Assembly (NCBI GenBank): GCA_040389445.1
Contig: JAZJZX010000006.1
Span: 1 to 64,000 of the forward strand
From: UBA5189 sp040389445
Lineage (GTDB): Bacteria; Chloroflexota; Limnocylindria; Limnocylindrales; CSP1-4
Length of the DNA: 64,000 nucleotides
Direction: 5' to 3'
Made by a program: the position numbers and the translations under genes. Position 1 is the stretch's first letter. Each line of letters begins with the position of its first letter. Shown piece after piece: positions 26,210 through 34,386 of the stretch. The notes below the pieces were generated by a model. That model was not told the origin of the DNA. It ran no database searches and saw only the letters and a list, made by a program, of their open reading frames with translations.

Positions 26210-27319
26210 ATGACCCTGACCGACCCTCGCCGCCTCATCATCCTGACCGAAGGGCAGTTCCGCGCGCACAACGCGAAGACCGCCATGGGTGTCATCCGCT
26301 ACGGCACGGACGAGATCGTGGCGCTCCTCGACTCGTCGATCGCCGGGCGCAACGTCGCCGAGTGGCTGCCAGGGCACGACATTCCTGCGGTCGCGACCCT
26401 GGACGAGGCGCTGGCGATGCCCCGCCGGCCGGACACCCTCCTGATCGGCATTGCTCCGACCGGGGGGCGTTTGCCGGAGGACTGGCGGACCATCATCGTG
26501 GCCGCACTTCGGGCCGGACTGGACGTCCATTCGGGCCTCCACACCTTCCTCGGGGACGATGCGGAGTTCTCGGCTGAAGCCGCCGCGTCGGGCGCGCGCA
26601 TCGTCGATTATCGGCGTCCCCCGGAACGACACGAGACCGCCGTCGGGCGTCGCCATCGGCCCGGTTCGCGCGTGATCCTCACCGTCGGGACCGACTGTGC
26701 GATCGGCAAGATGTCCGTGGCCCTCGACCTGCGCAAATCCGCCCTCCGGGCCGGCGATGCCGCGGTGTTCGTTCCCACCGGCCAGACGGGGATGATGATC
26801 GACGGCTGGGGCGTGGCCATCGACCGCGTCATCAGCGACTTTGCCCAGGGCACGGTTGAATGGATGACGGGCGAGGCGGAGTCCCGCGGCGACTGGGTGA
26901 TCGTGGAGGGCCAGGGGTCGCTCGACCACCCCGCGTACTCGTCGGTGACCCTGAGCCTGATCCATGGATCCACCCCGCATGCACTGGTCATGGTCCACAA
27001 GCCGGGCATGGCCAACCACGATTTCGACCACCTGCCGGATGTCGCGTTCCCGATCGCGAGCCTGCCTGAGTTCATCCGGCTCCACGAGACGGTCGCCGGG
27101 CTCGTCGCTCCGACGAAGGTGGTGGCGCTGGCGCTCAACACGTCGCTCTATGGGGACGAGGCCGACGCGCGGAGGGTCATCGCGGAGATCTCGCGGGAGA
27201 CGGGCCTTCCCGCCGCGGATCCCGTGCGCTTCGGGGCCGACGAACTCTGGACGTCGATCCATGACGCCGTCGAGGCGCTGCCCTGGGTCCAGGCGAACGA
27301 CGCCCGGGCCGTGGCGTGA
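26210..27319 (+). CDS. dgcN: DUF1611 P-loop protein, DgcN-like N-acetyltransferase
   Basis: 369 aa, full length for DUF1611. Seen: N-terminal Rossmann-like domain, then a P-loop-type segment VGTDCAIGKM in the C-terminal domain, TGQTGMMIDGWG, and VEGQGSLDHPAYS. In marine bacteria the DUF1611 protein DgcN acetylates D-glutamate and its partner DgcA converts N-acetyl-D-glutamate to the L form; the function is inferred from that family pairing. The next gene is an enolase-superfamily epimerase overlapping by GTGA, exactly the DgcN-DgcA order. Confidence 0.8.
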   Translation: MTLTDPRRLIILTEGQFRAHNAKTAMGVIRYGTDEIVALLDSSIAGRNVAEWLPGHDIPAVATLDEALAMPRRPDTLLIGIAPTGGRLPEDWRTIIVAALRAGLDVHSGLHTFLGDDAEFSAEAAASGARIVDYRRPPERHETAVGRRHRPGSRVILTVGTDCAIGKMSVALDLRKSALRAGDAAVFVPTGQTGMMIDGWGVAIDRVISDFAQGTVEWMTGEAESRGDWVIVEGQGSLDHPAYSSVTLSLIHGSTPHALVMVHKPGMANHDFDHLPDVAFPIASLPEFIRLHETVAGLVAPTKVVALALNTSLYGDEADARRVIAEISRETGLPAADPVRFGADELWTSIHDAVEALPWVQANDARAVA

Positions 27320-28365
27320 CACTCCGGATCCGGCACGAGACGCTCCGCCTGCATCTCCGCGAGCCGTTCCGGATCGCGCGATCGGAGCACGGCGCCGGCC
27401 AGTTCGTGACGACCGTGGCGGTCGAGCTCGAGGACGATCGATTCCCCGGAATCGTGGGCATTGGCGAGGGCTATCCGGATCGGTTCTATGGGGACACGCC
27501 CGAGACCATGGCGGCCGTCTACCCGCTCCTCCTTGATTCGATCGGGGAGCCGGATCCATCGCCGCAAGGCCTCCGCGCCGCCGGTGACGCCATGCGCGAT
27601 GCCATTCGCTGGAACGGCGGCGCGAAATGCGCCGTCGATTCGGCGCTCCACGATCTCGTCGGCAAGGTCACCGGGCGACCCGTCTGGGAGCTGCTGGGCC
27701 TGTCGCCGGAGATTCCGCCGACCGACTTCACGCTCGGCCTGGACGAGCCGGCCGTGGTCGCGGAGCGGGCTCGTCGCGCGTCGGATTTCCCGGCCCTCAA
27801 GATCAAGTGCGGTGGGCCGGCCGATGTGGCGACGCTCCGGGCCGTCCGCGAGGTCTACGAGGGCCCGATCCGGGTGGACGCGAATACCGGCTGGACGCCG
27901 GACAGTGCGCGGGCCCTGCTCCCCGAGCTCATTTCGCTGGGCGTGGAACTCATCGAGCAGCCATTTCCGGCGGCGCGCCTGGACTGGATGGCGGATTTGC
28001 AGCAGCACTCCGCATTGCCCATCGTCGCGGATGAATCATGCGTGACGGACGAGGACCTCGACGGGCTCGTGGGTGTGGTCGCGGCGGTCAACGTCAAGCT
28101 GGCCAAGGTCGGCGGGCCGGGACCGGCCGCCCGGATGCTGGCTCGCGCCCGGGACCTCGGCTTTCGTCGATTCCTCGGGTGCATGGAGGAGACCTCCGTC
28201 GTCATTGCGGCCTCGGCTGCCTGCGCTTCGCTGGTCGAGTGGGCAGACCTCGACGGCTGCCTCCTGCTCGCGGACGATCCCTTCGGGGGCCTCGAGCTGG
28301 GACCGGATCACCGCTGGCGCCTGGATGATCGGCCCGGTCTCGGAGTGTTCCGAAAGGACGCCTGA
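27316..28365 (+). CDS. dgcA: Enolase-superfamily racemase/epimerase, DgcA-like
   Basis: 349 aa, muconate-lactonizing subgroup (dipeptide epimerase-like). All catalytic residues are in place: KxK as K162 and K164 (LKIKCGG), metal ligands D188, E214 (IEQPF) and D239 (ADES), and the opposite-face lysine K261 in NVKLAK. These proteins racemize N-acyl amino acids or L-Ala-D/L-Glu. Given the DUF1611 partner with overlapping start, N-acetyl-D-glutamate to N-acetyl-L-glutamate is the best guess; muropeptide epimerization is the alternative. Confidence 0.85.
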   Translation: MTLRIRHETLRLHLREPFRIARSEHGAGQFVTTVAVELEDDRFPGIVGIGEGYPDRFYGDTPETMAAVYPLLLDSIGEPDPSPQGLRAAGDAMRDAIRWNGGAKCAVDSALHDLVGKVTGRPVWELLGLSPEIPPTDFTLGLDEPAVVAERARRASDFPALKIKCGGPADVATLRAVREVYEGPIRVDANTGWTPDSARALLPELISLGVELIEQPFPAARLDWMADLQQHSALPIVADESCVTDEDLDGLVGVVAAVNVKLAKVGGPGPAARMLARARDLGFRRFLGCMEETSVVIAASAACASLVEWADLDGCLLLADDPFGGLELGPDHRWRLDDRPGLGVFRKDA

Positions 28366-28392
28366 CGTCGCGGCCGCGGGTTCAACGGGCCG

Positions 28393-28428
28393 TGTGGATA
28401 ACTTGGTGGACGAAAAGGTGGAGAACAC
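28393..28428 (+). promoter_or_regulatory. DnaA-box-like triplet, 12-bp spacing
   Basis: TGTGGATAA (28393-28401) is a perfect DnaA box (reverse complement TTATCCACA). GTGGA recurs at 28406 and 28418, making three 12-bp units: TGTGGATAACTT, GGTGGACGAAAA, GGTGGAGAACAC. It lies in the 223-bp gap before the gene at 28589. No dnaA, dnaN or clear AT-rich unwinding element is nearby. Confidence 0.4.
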
Positions 28429-28588
28429 CCCTTCCAGCCGGGTCACCCCCGGACGTACCATGACGACGTCGGCAGCGATCCCCCCAGGTATCCGCCGGCG
28501 ACCCGAATGAACCCGAACGCGGGTGCGGCTCATTTCGCCGTCACTCGTGCCAGCACTGCCGTGCCCAGCAGGAGGAGGAGTGGTATCG

Positions 28589-28867
28589 ATGGTCGCGCGC
28601 CCCATGCCCAAGGGAGCGCCGTCCGAGGAGGCGGTCGAATTCATCCGGTTCTGCTACCAGCGCAAGAAGGTCGGCTGGCCGGAGCTGTATGACGAGATGT
28701 GCGGCGTGGCCGGTCGGGGGTTGTTCCGCGGATGGGGCGCCGAAGAACTCAGCGCCAACGGGATCGGGCTCTCGCTGTTCGAGTTGCCGGCCCTCGCCGC
28801 GCTGGTGAACGAGGTGGTGACCGAGGATCGCGGGCGCCTCCGGGTGAGAATCGCCGCCGAGGTCTGA
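28589..28867 (+). CDS. Small conserved hypothetical protein
   Basis: 92 aa from ATG 28589, which has a strong GGAGGAGGAG site at 28571-28580. Composition is that of a globular protein: EEAVEFIRFCYQRKKVGWPEL at the start, then a Gly/Trp stretch RGLFRGWGAEEL and an amphipathic C-terminus. No TM or signal. No family named with confidence. Ends 2 bp from the stop of the convergent 75-aa gene. Confidence 0.65.
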   Translation: MVARPMPKGAPSEEAVEFIRFCYQRKKVGWPELYDEMCGVAGRGLFRGWGAEELSANGIGLSLFELPALAALVNEVVTEDRGRLRVRIAAEV

Positions 28868-28869
28868 GG

Positions 28870-29097
28870 TCAGGCGCGAATGCGCCGCCTCGCCATCTCG
28901 CTCTCGATCTGTCGCTCGGCCTCGACATAGCGGTCGATCTGCTCGCGGAGCTGGTTGGCCTCCGGCACGTACAGATGGACCTGCTGCTGCAGGATGTAGC
29001 TCAGTCGCCGGCTCGTCATCCGAACATGGTCGAGGTTCTTCATCAGGACCAGCGGATCCATCGACGCGAGATCCGACGGGTGGTACATCTGCTGCAT
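28870..29097 (-). CDS. Small helical hypothetical protein
   Basis: 75 aa, mostly predicted alpha-helix: DPLVLMKNLDHVRMTSRRL, then QVHLYVPEANQLREQIDRYV and a basic tail RRRIRA. The heptad-like hydrophobic pattern suggests a short coiled coil. No family recognised. Convergent with the 92-aa gene. Confidence 0.65.
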   Translation of the reverse strand: MQQMYHPSDLASMDPLVLMKNLDHVRMTSRRLSYILQQQVHLYVPEANQLREQIDRYVEAERQIESEMARRRIRA

Positions 29098-29103
29098 GAG
29101 CGC

Positions 29104-29109
29104 ATTCTA
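29104..29109 (-). promoter_or_regulatory. -10 box TAGAAT of the 75-aa gene
   Basis: On the minus strand TAGAAT is followed by 6 nt (GCGCTC) and ATG 29097. It is among the best matches to TATAAT in the window. Confidence 0.6.
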
Positions 29110-29165
29110 GCGGCGCTCGCGACGACGGCGGTCGTCGTGGCGGCGGCGGGGGCCGTTGTCGCGGC

Positions 29166-29218
29166 GCCGGCCTGCACGAAGCCGGCCTGCACGAAGCCGG
29201 CCTGCACGAAGCCGGCCT
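29166..29218. repeat. 15-bp tandem repeat, about 3 copies
   Basis: CCTGCACGAAGCCGG repeated three times, running into the stop codon of the methyltransferase gene (29217-29219). It fills the space between two leftward genes. Confidence 0.85.
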
Positions 29219-30569
29219 AAAGCGCCCTCAATCGGGGCGGCCACGTCCAATCCACCGGGACCGTCGCACCGCTGAGCGCCCGCCGCCGGCCGAGCTCGGT
29301 CGCACCGATGACGAGGATGCGATCCAGCTGGGTCGCGCGACCCGCCTCGGCGCCCCACAACTTGGTCATCTTCCGAACCGCGTGGACCTCGTCCAGGGCA
29401 ACACCGGCGAGTTTGTAACCCTCGGGGGCGGCCGCTTCCGCCCAGACCTGCTCGGCCAGCCCGAAGCCACTCTTGATCGCGCGACCTCGATCAGTGGCCA
29501 CGTCGCCGATCACGAGGGCCAGAACCGCGTCGTCGGTGAGGGCAGGCCGGAGGCCGTGGAGCACTTCGCGCAGGAACACGAGGTACGGCGCGCGGTGATG
29601 AGCATCATCCAGCGTCGCGTCGATGGCGCGTGCGTCAAAGCCGAGGAACCAGGTCCGGAGCCAGTTGTAGTAACCGTACTTGACGACACGAAGATAGGGT
29701 GGCGAGGTCACGACGAGCCGGACCCGATCCGGCAGTCCACGCGCCCGGAGGGCCGCCGCGGCTCGGCGGCCGGTGTCTCGCGCATCGCCGAGCATCGCGA
29801 TCCCTGGTGATCCGGGCGGCGGCGCCTTGAACAGACGATCGAGTTTCGCGCCGAGGCCCGCGAAGACGTCCCGCGCCGGCGACTTGAAATCCGTGCGCGC
29901 AGCAAAATCGCGGACATAACGTGGCGCCATGCTGAACGTGTTGGGCATCAATTCGGACAGGTACGAGGCGCTCTTGCCGTGGAGGATGCCGGTGATCGCT
30001 GCGGCCAGGAAGCGGTCGACGCGATCGTCCAGATCGAGCGCATCCCGAACGTACAGCAGCTGCCCGAACGTGGATGGGTGGAAGGCAATGGCCACCTCCG
30101 CGGGCACGGGCTGGGGTCCGCCGTGCTCCGGATCTGCCTGGATCGCGGATGCCATCGCGAGGTAGCGAGGGGCTGCCGCGGGCCATGCCAGGCGCAGCCG
30201 GGCGAGACGCGTGCGTGCCTCGGCCGCGGTCGCCGGCTCGACCTTGGATGCGGTCAGGAGGTGGGCGAACGGGTTGAGGTCGTTGCCGACCCCGATGCGG
30301 CCCTCGGCGCTCGCCTGCAGCGGCACGGTTCCGCGGCCCGCGAAGGGATCGAGGACCACGTCGCCGGGCCGGCTGTACCTGGCGATGAAGGCATGCGTCA
30401 ACGCCGCGGGGAAACTCGCGAGGTACGAGCACATCGGGTGGAATGGGTGCCCCCACAGCCGCTGCTGCGCCTTCCATTCGGGCTCGATCCCGAGGCGCGG
30501 CAGTTCGGTGGCCAGCTCGAGCGCGAGCTGGTTCGGCAGGGCGCTCTGCGCGCCCGAAGTGGCGGCCAT
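29217..30569 (-). CDS. DNA methyltransferase (amino-MTase, SPPY motif)
   Basis: 450 aa. Seen: a motif X-like HPMCSYLASFP (about 45-55), SAM motif I DPFAGRGT (about 74-81) followed by GNDLNPFAH, about 200 residues that may hold the target-recognition region, catalytic motif IV as TSPPYL (about 290), and VLALVIGDV further on. SPPY is typical of N4-cytosine MTases; the order X-I-spacer-IV fits the alpha group. No restriction endonuclease or specificity subunit is adjacent, so it looks like an orphan (regulatory or epigenetic) methylase, or a modification enzyme whose partner was lost. Confidence 0.8.
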   Translation of the reverse strand: MAATSGAQSALPNQLALELATELPRLGIEPEWKAQQRLWGHPFHPMCSYLASFPAALTHAFIARYSRPGDVVLDPFAGRGTVPLQASAEGRIGVGNDLNPFAHLLTASKVEPATAAEARTRLARLRLAWPAAAPRYLAMASAIQADPEHGGPQPVPAEVAIAFHPSTFGQLLYVRDALDLDDRVDRFLAAAITGILHGKSASYLSELMPNTFSMAPRYVRDFAARTDFKSPARDVFAGLGAKLDRLFKAPPPGSPGIAMLGDARDTGRRAAAALRARGLPDRVRLVVTSPPYLRVVKYGYYNWLRTWFLGFDARAIDATLDDAHHRAPYLVFLREVLHGLRPALTDDAVLALVIGDVATDRGRAIKSGFGLAEQVWAEAAAPEGYKLAGVALDEVHAVRKMTKLWGAEAGRATQLDRILVIGATELGRRRALSGATVPVDWTWPPRLRAL

Positions 30570-30629
30570 CTGGCGGTCTGGGCTCCCGTCACCCGCCGAC
30601 GCAATCCCGGTGCGCCCGTCGGGCCGGTG

Positions 30630-30660
30630 ACGATAGCCGTCGCATCCCCCCGGCTGTCAA
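30630..30660 (-). promoter_or_regulatory. Promoter of the DNA methyltransferase (TTGACA / TATCGT)
   Basis: Minus strand: -35 TTGACA at 30660-30655 (perfect), 19-nt spacer, -10 TATCGT at 30635-30630. The start codon is 60 nt further on, so this message has a leader of about 54 nt, unlike most neighbours. Confidence 0.5.
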
Positions 30661-30694
30661 TAGGTCGAACGGCGCACCCGCCATGACCTGATGC

Positions 30695-31996
30695 TCAGTT
30701 GAGCTTGGCCAGGATCTCGTCGAGCGTCTCGATGGTGCGATCGATGTCGGCGACCTCGATCACGAGGGGCGGCTTGATCTTGATGACGTCATGCGCCGGG
30801 CCGTCGATGCTCAGCAGAATGCCGCGCTTGACCGCGCCCTCGACGAGGACGGTTGCCAGCTCTGGGGCTGGTTCGCGGGTCTCCCGATCGCGGACGAGGA
30901 CGATGCCGAGGTAGAGCCCGAGGCCTCGGACGTCGCCGATGTGCTCATGGCGCGCCGCCAGCTCCCGGAGGCCAGCGAGGAAGCGCGCCCCGAGAGCGGT
31001 AGCTCGTTCGCGAAGGTGCTCGTCCTCGATGACGTCCAGCACCGCGAGGCCGACGGCCGCCGAGACGGGATTGCCGCCGAAGGTATTGAAGTACTCCATG
31101 CCGTTGGCAAACGCGTCGGCGACGGCCCGCGTCGTGACCACGGCCCCGAGGGGGTGGCCGTTGCCAAGCGGCTTGCCCATCGTGACGATGTCGGGCATCG
31201 CGCCGTCCACCTCGAATGCCCACCAGTGGCTGCCGACGCGCCCGAGGCCCACCTGTACCTCGTCCGCGATCGCGAGCGCCCCGGCGCGACGAGCGGCCAC
31301 ATAGGCAGCGGACAAGAACCCGCGTGGGGGGATCACCTGGCCCGCGGTCCCGGGCGCCGATTCGGCGATGAAGGTCCCGACGGGGTGGCCGGCACCTGCG
31401 GCCTCCGCCAGCACCGCTTCGACGTCCGCGACATAGGCGGCCGCGACGGCGGCCTCCGTTCCGGCCGCGGCGTGTCGCCCGCGATACGGATCGGGGAGCG
31501 GGGCGACATGGGTCGTGGCCGGCCGTCCCGGTCCACCGGGCCCGTCGAACTTGTAGGGGCTGATCTCGACGAGGCCGGAGGTATTGCCGTGGTAGCTCGC
31601 TTCGAGCACCGCGAGGTCCCGCCGACCGGTCGCGGCGCGGGCCATGCGGAGCGCCAATTCATTGGCCTCGCTCCCCGAGTTCACCAGGTGGACGACCTCG
31701 AGCCGGTCCGGAAGCGTCGCGACGAGGCGGTCGGCGTAGTCGAGGATGAGCGGATGGAGGTACCGGGTGTTCGTCTCGAGGATCGCCTTCTGCCGGGCGG
31801 CCGCCTCGACGACTCGCGGATGAGCGTGTCCCACGTGGGCCACGTTGTTCACGAGGTCCAGGTACGGGCGATCGTCGGCGTCGTACAGGTACGCCCCCCG
31901 ACCGCGCACGATGGTCAGCGGCTCGCGGTAACTGAGCGACAACTCGCTCCCAAGCCGCTGCCGGCGACGGGTCAGGAGGTCGCCGGTGTCGGTCAT
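30695..31996 (-). CDS. Class III PLP enzyme, AGXT2L-type phospho-lyase
   Basis: 433 aa from ATG 31996. Fold-type I aminotransferase class III with PLP lysine K275 (TMGKPLGNG) and IADEVQVGLGR before it. The N-terminal motif NNVAHVGHAHP, NTRYLHP and HLVNSGSEANELALR followed by GLVEISPYKF match the ethanolamine-phosphate / 5-phosphohydroxylysine phospho-lyases (AGXT2L1/2) better than ordinary transaminases. The ATG overlaps the stop of the upstream kinase gene, the same kinase-lyase pairing known from hydroxylysine breakdown. The reaction is inferred: phospho-amine to aldehyde plus ammonia plus phosphate. Confidence 0.85.
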   Translation of the reverse strand: MTDTGDLLTRRRQRLGSELSLSYREPLTIVRGRGAYLYDADDRPYLDLVNNVAHVGHAHPRVVEAAARQKAILETNTRYLHPLILDYADRLVATLPDRLEVVHLVNSGSEANELALRMARAATGRRDLAVLEASYHGNTSGLVEISPYKFDGPGGPGRPATTHVAPLPDPYRGRHAAAGTEAAVAAAYVADVEAVLAEAAGAGHPVGTFIAESAPGTAGQVIPPRGFLSAAYVAARRAGALAIADEVQVGLGRVGSHWWAFEVDGAMPDIVTMGKPLGNGHPLGAVVTTRAVADAFANGMEYFNTFGGNPVSAAVGLAVLDVIEDEHLRERATALGARFLAGLRELAARHEHIGDVRGLGLYLGIVLVRDRETREPAPELATVLVEGAVKRGILLSIDGPAHDVIKIKPPLVIEVADIDRTIETLDEILAKLN

Positions 31997-33018
31997 CGTG
32001 CTGCCCCTTCGTGCGCAGCGATCCGGAGTTCCGACGGCGCCATCGCATGGAGGCGTTCGAGCAGGTCCCACGCCGGCGCCTCGGAGACGCAGAGGTACGG
32101 ATCGTCGGACAGCCGGCCCTGCTGCGCGGACATGGCCACGCTCGCAGCGAGGCGGGCAATCGCGAGTGCCGGCAGTGCGTCTACCTCGTCGGCCGTGAGC
32201 GGACACTCGGCCACGAAGCCCCGGATGATGGCCTTCATCACGCTTAGCGGCTCGTCGCGGCCGAGCATCGAGTAGGCACAGGCGACGGCCGCCTCGTGGG
32301 CGGTGATCGAGTGGATCATGTCGCCGAAGTCGAGGAGCCCGACGACTCGACGCCCGTCGTCGCTGACGAGGATGTTGTGGTCGTTCGCGTCGTTCTGGAT
32401 CACGCTGCGCCGGAGGGTCGAGAGACGCGGCGCGAGGTCGCCCTGGAGCCGATCCAGCACGGAGGCGAGGAGGCTCCGCCGACCGTCGTCATCGATCATC
32501 TCGAGGGCGTCGCCGACCACCGCGCCCGCACGTAATACGTCCCAAGGGAAGTCCCGATGAGCCGCCGGATGATCGAAGTCGAGCAGCGCGGTTGCGGTCC
32601 TGCCCATCACGGCGCCGAGATCGGACCACAGGTCCGTCGTTGGGGCTTCGACGGACGCCAGCGTCCTCCCGGGCAGCCAAGTGAGGACGCGGGCGAGCGG
32701 CGGACCTGGGTCGCCGAGCGGGATGAGATCGTGCCCGTCGATCGCGTTCACGACCCGCTGAACCGGCACGCCCGCGTTCGAAAGCCGCGTCATCGCCAGG
32801 TCCTGGCAGGCGAGGAAACCAGCGGCTTCATCGAGGTTCGCGATCTTGAGGACGTGCGTCGGCGTCCCGTCCATGCTGCGCACCAGCAGGTTCCGATCGC
32901 GCTCGCTCGGCAGGTCCTCGAGAGCGCCGTCGAGGCCCCACCATCGACGCAGCGCGATCGCGGCGTCGGCGACCGAAATATCGGGTCGTGAGGCTATCCA
33001 GGAGGCTGACGTCGGCAT
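31993..33018 (-). CDS. Aminoglycoside-phosphotransferase-family kinase, hydroxylysine-kinase-like
   Basis: 341 aa. Seen: ATP-site lysine region HVLKIANLDE (about 55), the catalytic-loop variant QNDANDHNIL with D210 and N215 in the D-x4-N spacing, and the metal-binding segment LLDFGDM. This variant (NDANDHNIL) is typical of HYKK/AGPHD1-like kinases rather than antibiotic kinases. Together with the phospho-lyase overlapped by ATGA downstream, a two-step phosphorylate-then-eliminate route for hydroxylysine, ethanolamine or a related amino alcohol is the best reading. Confidence 0.83.
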   Translation of the reverse strand: MPTSASWIASRPDISVADAAIALRRWWGLDGALEDLPSERDRNLLVRSMDGTPTHVLKIANLDEAAGFLACQDLAMTRLSNAGVPVQRVVNAIDGHDLIPLGDPGPPLARVLTWLPGRTLASVEAPTTDLWSDLGAVMGRTATALLDFDHPAAHRDFPWDVLRAGAVVGDALEMIDDDGRRSLLASVLDRLQGDLAPRLSTLRRSVIQNDANDHNILVSDDGRRVVGLLDFGDMIHSITAHEAAVACAYSMLGRDEPLSVMKAIIRGFVAECPLTADEVDALPALAIARLAASVAMSAQQGRLSDDPYLCVSEAPAWDLLERLHAMAPSELRIAAHEGAAR

Positions 33019-33024
33019 CGGCCT

Positions 33025-33030
33025 AGCGTA
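33025..33030 (-). promoter_or_regulatory. -10 box TACGCT of the kinase/phospho-lyase operon
   Basis: On the minus strand TACGCT is followed by 6 nt (AGGCCG) and ATG 33018. It is divergent from the tRNA-Arg promoter 20 bp away. Confidence 0.6.
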
Positions 33031-33049
33031 GCGTGCGTGAGCCCTGCGG

Positions 33050-33055
33050 TAGAGT
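33050..33055 (+). promoter_or_regulatory. -10 box TAGAGT of tRNA-Arg
   Basis: TAGAGT ends 7 nt before the tRNA 5' end, so transcription would start at or next to nucleotide 1 of the tRNA. Confidence 0.55.
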
Positions 33056-33062
33056 TGAGCCA

Positions 33063-33138
33063 GTCCCCGTAGCTCAGTGGACAGAGCAGCCGCCTTCTAA
33101 GCGGAAGGTCGCAGGTTCGAATCCTGCCGGGGGCGCCA
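33063..33138 (+). tRNA. tRNA-Arg (TCT anticodon)
   Basis: Cloverleaf read by eye: acceptor GTCCCCG with CGGGGGC (one U-G pair), D-arm GCTC...GAGC, anticodon loop CTTCTAA with TCT at 33096-33098, T-arm GCAGG-TTCGAAT-CCTGC, discriminator G, encoded CCA. The fifth pair of the anticodon stem is G-A. Confidence 0.95.
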
Positions 33139-33223
33139 CATCGCGGTTCCGAACTCAGAGAGTAACCAACCCACCGAGGCCGTCGCGCGCCGGCCTGCGC
33201 TTGTCGGATCATGAGGCGTCGTG

Positions 33224-33700
33224 ATGTTCAAGCCGATGCAGACCTCCGGACTCGTGCGGATTGCGACCGTGGTCGCGCTCGCGATCGTTGTTGCCGGGTG
33301 TAGCCCGGACACTCCGACACCGGCTTTTCGCCCGAGCCCGACACCCGGCCCACCGACGATCCGTGACTCCGCTCTCAAGTGGCAGTTCGAAGGCAGTCGG
33401 CTGACGCTTCAAGTCATCGTGGATCCGAAGGACAGCGCTACCGACGTCGTATTCGAGTACGGCTCAGGGTCGACCTTCGAAGAGACGCCAGTCTTCGATC
33501 AGACGCTCGTCATGGCCGAGGGAATGATCGATCCGGGGCAGGTCTCGGCAACAACCGGTGCGTTGCCGGCCGACTGGTGGTTCTGTGGGCAAGTCACCGC
33601 CACGAATGCGTTCGGCTCCGTCTCTAGGGATGTCGGCTGTGACCCGCGGCTCATCCGGCCCACAGACACTTCGAAACCGAGCGCCCCGCCGTCGGGCTGA
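33224..33700 (+). CDS. Hypothetical lipoprotein
   Basis: 158 aa from ATG 33224 (GTG 33221 is just upstream). Lipoprotein signal with hydrophobic core at about 11-24 and lipobox VVAGC, lipidated C26. A Pro/Thr-rich linker and a beta-rich domain (FEYGSGSTFEETPVF, WWFCGQVTATNAFGS) follow, with two more cysteines. No family recognised. G+C looks lower than in neighbouring operons, and it sits 85 bp after a tRNA gene, both consistent with accessory DNA. Confidence 0.7.
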   Translation: MFKPMQTSGLVRIATVVALAIVVAGCSPDTPTPAFRPSPTPGPPTIRDSALKWQFEGSRLTLQVIVDPKDSATDVVFEYGSGSTFEETPVFDQTLVMAEGMIDPGQVSATTGALPADWWFCGQVTATNAFGSVSRDVGCDPRLIRPTDTSKPSAPPSG

Positions 33701-33873
33701 TCCACATCGTCCGAAGCTCCCGACGCGCCCTCAGACGCCCAGTGGCAGAGCGCATGGGGCGGGTAGCTACGCGACTCCACGATCGAGTAGGTCGCGGGTG
33801 AGCGTGGCGCGGTAGGCTCTCAGGGGCGACCCTGTGCCGGGCGGTCCGGCCGGGTCGTGGGGAGGGAGGATCC

Positions 33874-34374
33874 ATGAACAGGCTCGCCCGGGAACACGGT
33901 CTCGGCATCGCGATCGTGGTCGGACTCGCCCTCCTCGCCGCGGGGCTCTACTGGCAGCGGCTCGACGCCCTGATCCCGGGGATCGCCCTGACGCTGATCG
34001 GCGTCGTGGCGAAGCCCATTGAAGAGTTCACCCTGAACCGCTCGGGCTTGACGCTGAAGTGGCAGCGGGAGGCGGCCGAGAAGATCGTCGAGAGGGTCGG
34101 GAGCTTCAGGGCTACCGGGAGCAGGACCGTGACTGTCGGGGCGACCGCCGGGCACGCAGCCGGGACGGGTCAGGCGCACGACGCAACCGTCCGGACCGTC
34201 TCAGGTCAGTCGGCCGCCGAGATTACTCGCCCGCAGACGCCGGACGAGTTCGCCGAGTCGGTCGTCAAGGCGATCGAGCCGATCATCATTCGGCCGGATC
34301 CCGTGAAGCTAGAGCTTCGGACTTCCGCCCCCGACGTCCGTGTCGGTCCGCCTGCGTCCGATCCGAGCGACTAA
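33874..34374 (+). CDS. Two-TM hypothetical membrane protein
   Basis: 166 aa from ATG 33874 with a near-ideal GGAGGGAGGA ribosome site. Seen: TM helices at about 9-26 and 32-48, the loop KPIEEFTLNRSGLTLKWQRE typical of small phage- or island-borne membrane proteins, and a C-terminal soluble tail of about 100 residues. Function unknown. Confidence 0.7.
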   Translation: MNRLAREHGLGIAIVVGLALLAAGLYWQRLDALIPGIALTLIGVVAKPIEEFTLNRSGLTLKWQREAAEKIVERVGSFRATGSRTVTVGATAGHAAGTGQAHDATVRTVSGQSAAEITRPQTPDEFAESVVKAIEPIIIRPDPVKLELRTSAPDVRVGPPASDPSD

Positions 34375-34386
34375 CTGTGCCTCGAA

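Noticed and set aside
30695..32206. Longer phospho-lyase starting at 32206
   Set aside because: The additional 70 residues lie inside the kinase gene and are Arg/Gly-rich; ATG 31996 overlaps the kinase stop as ATGA and begins the recognisable fold.
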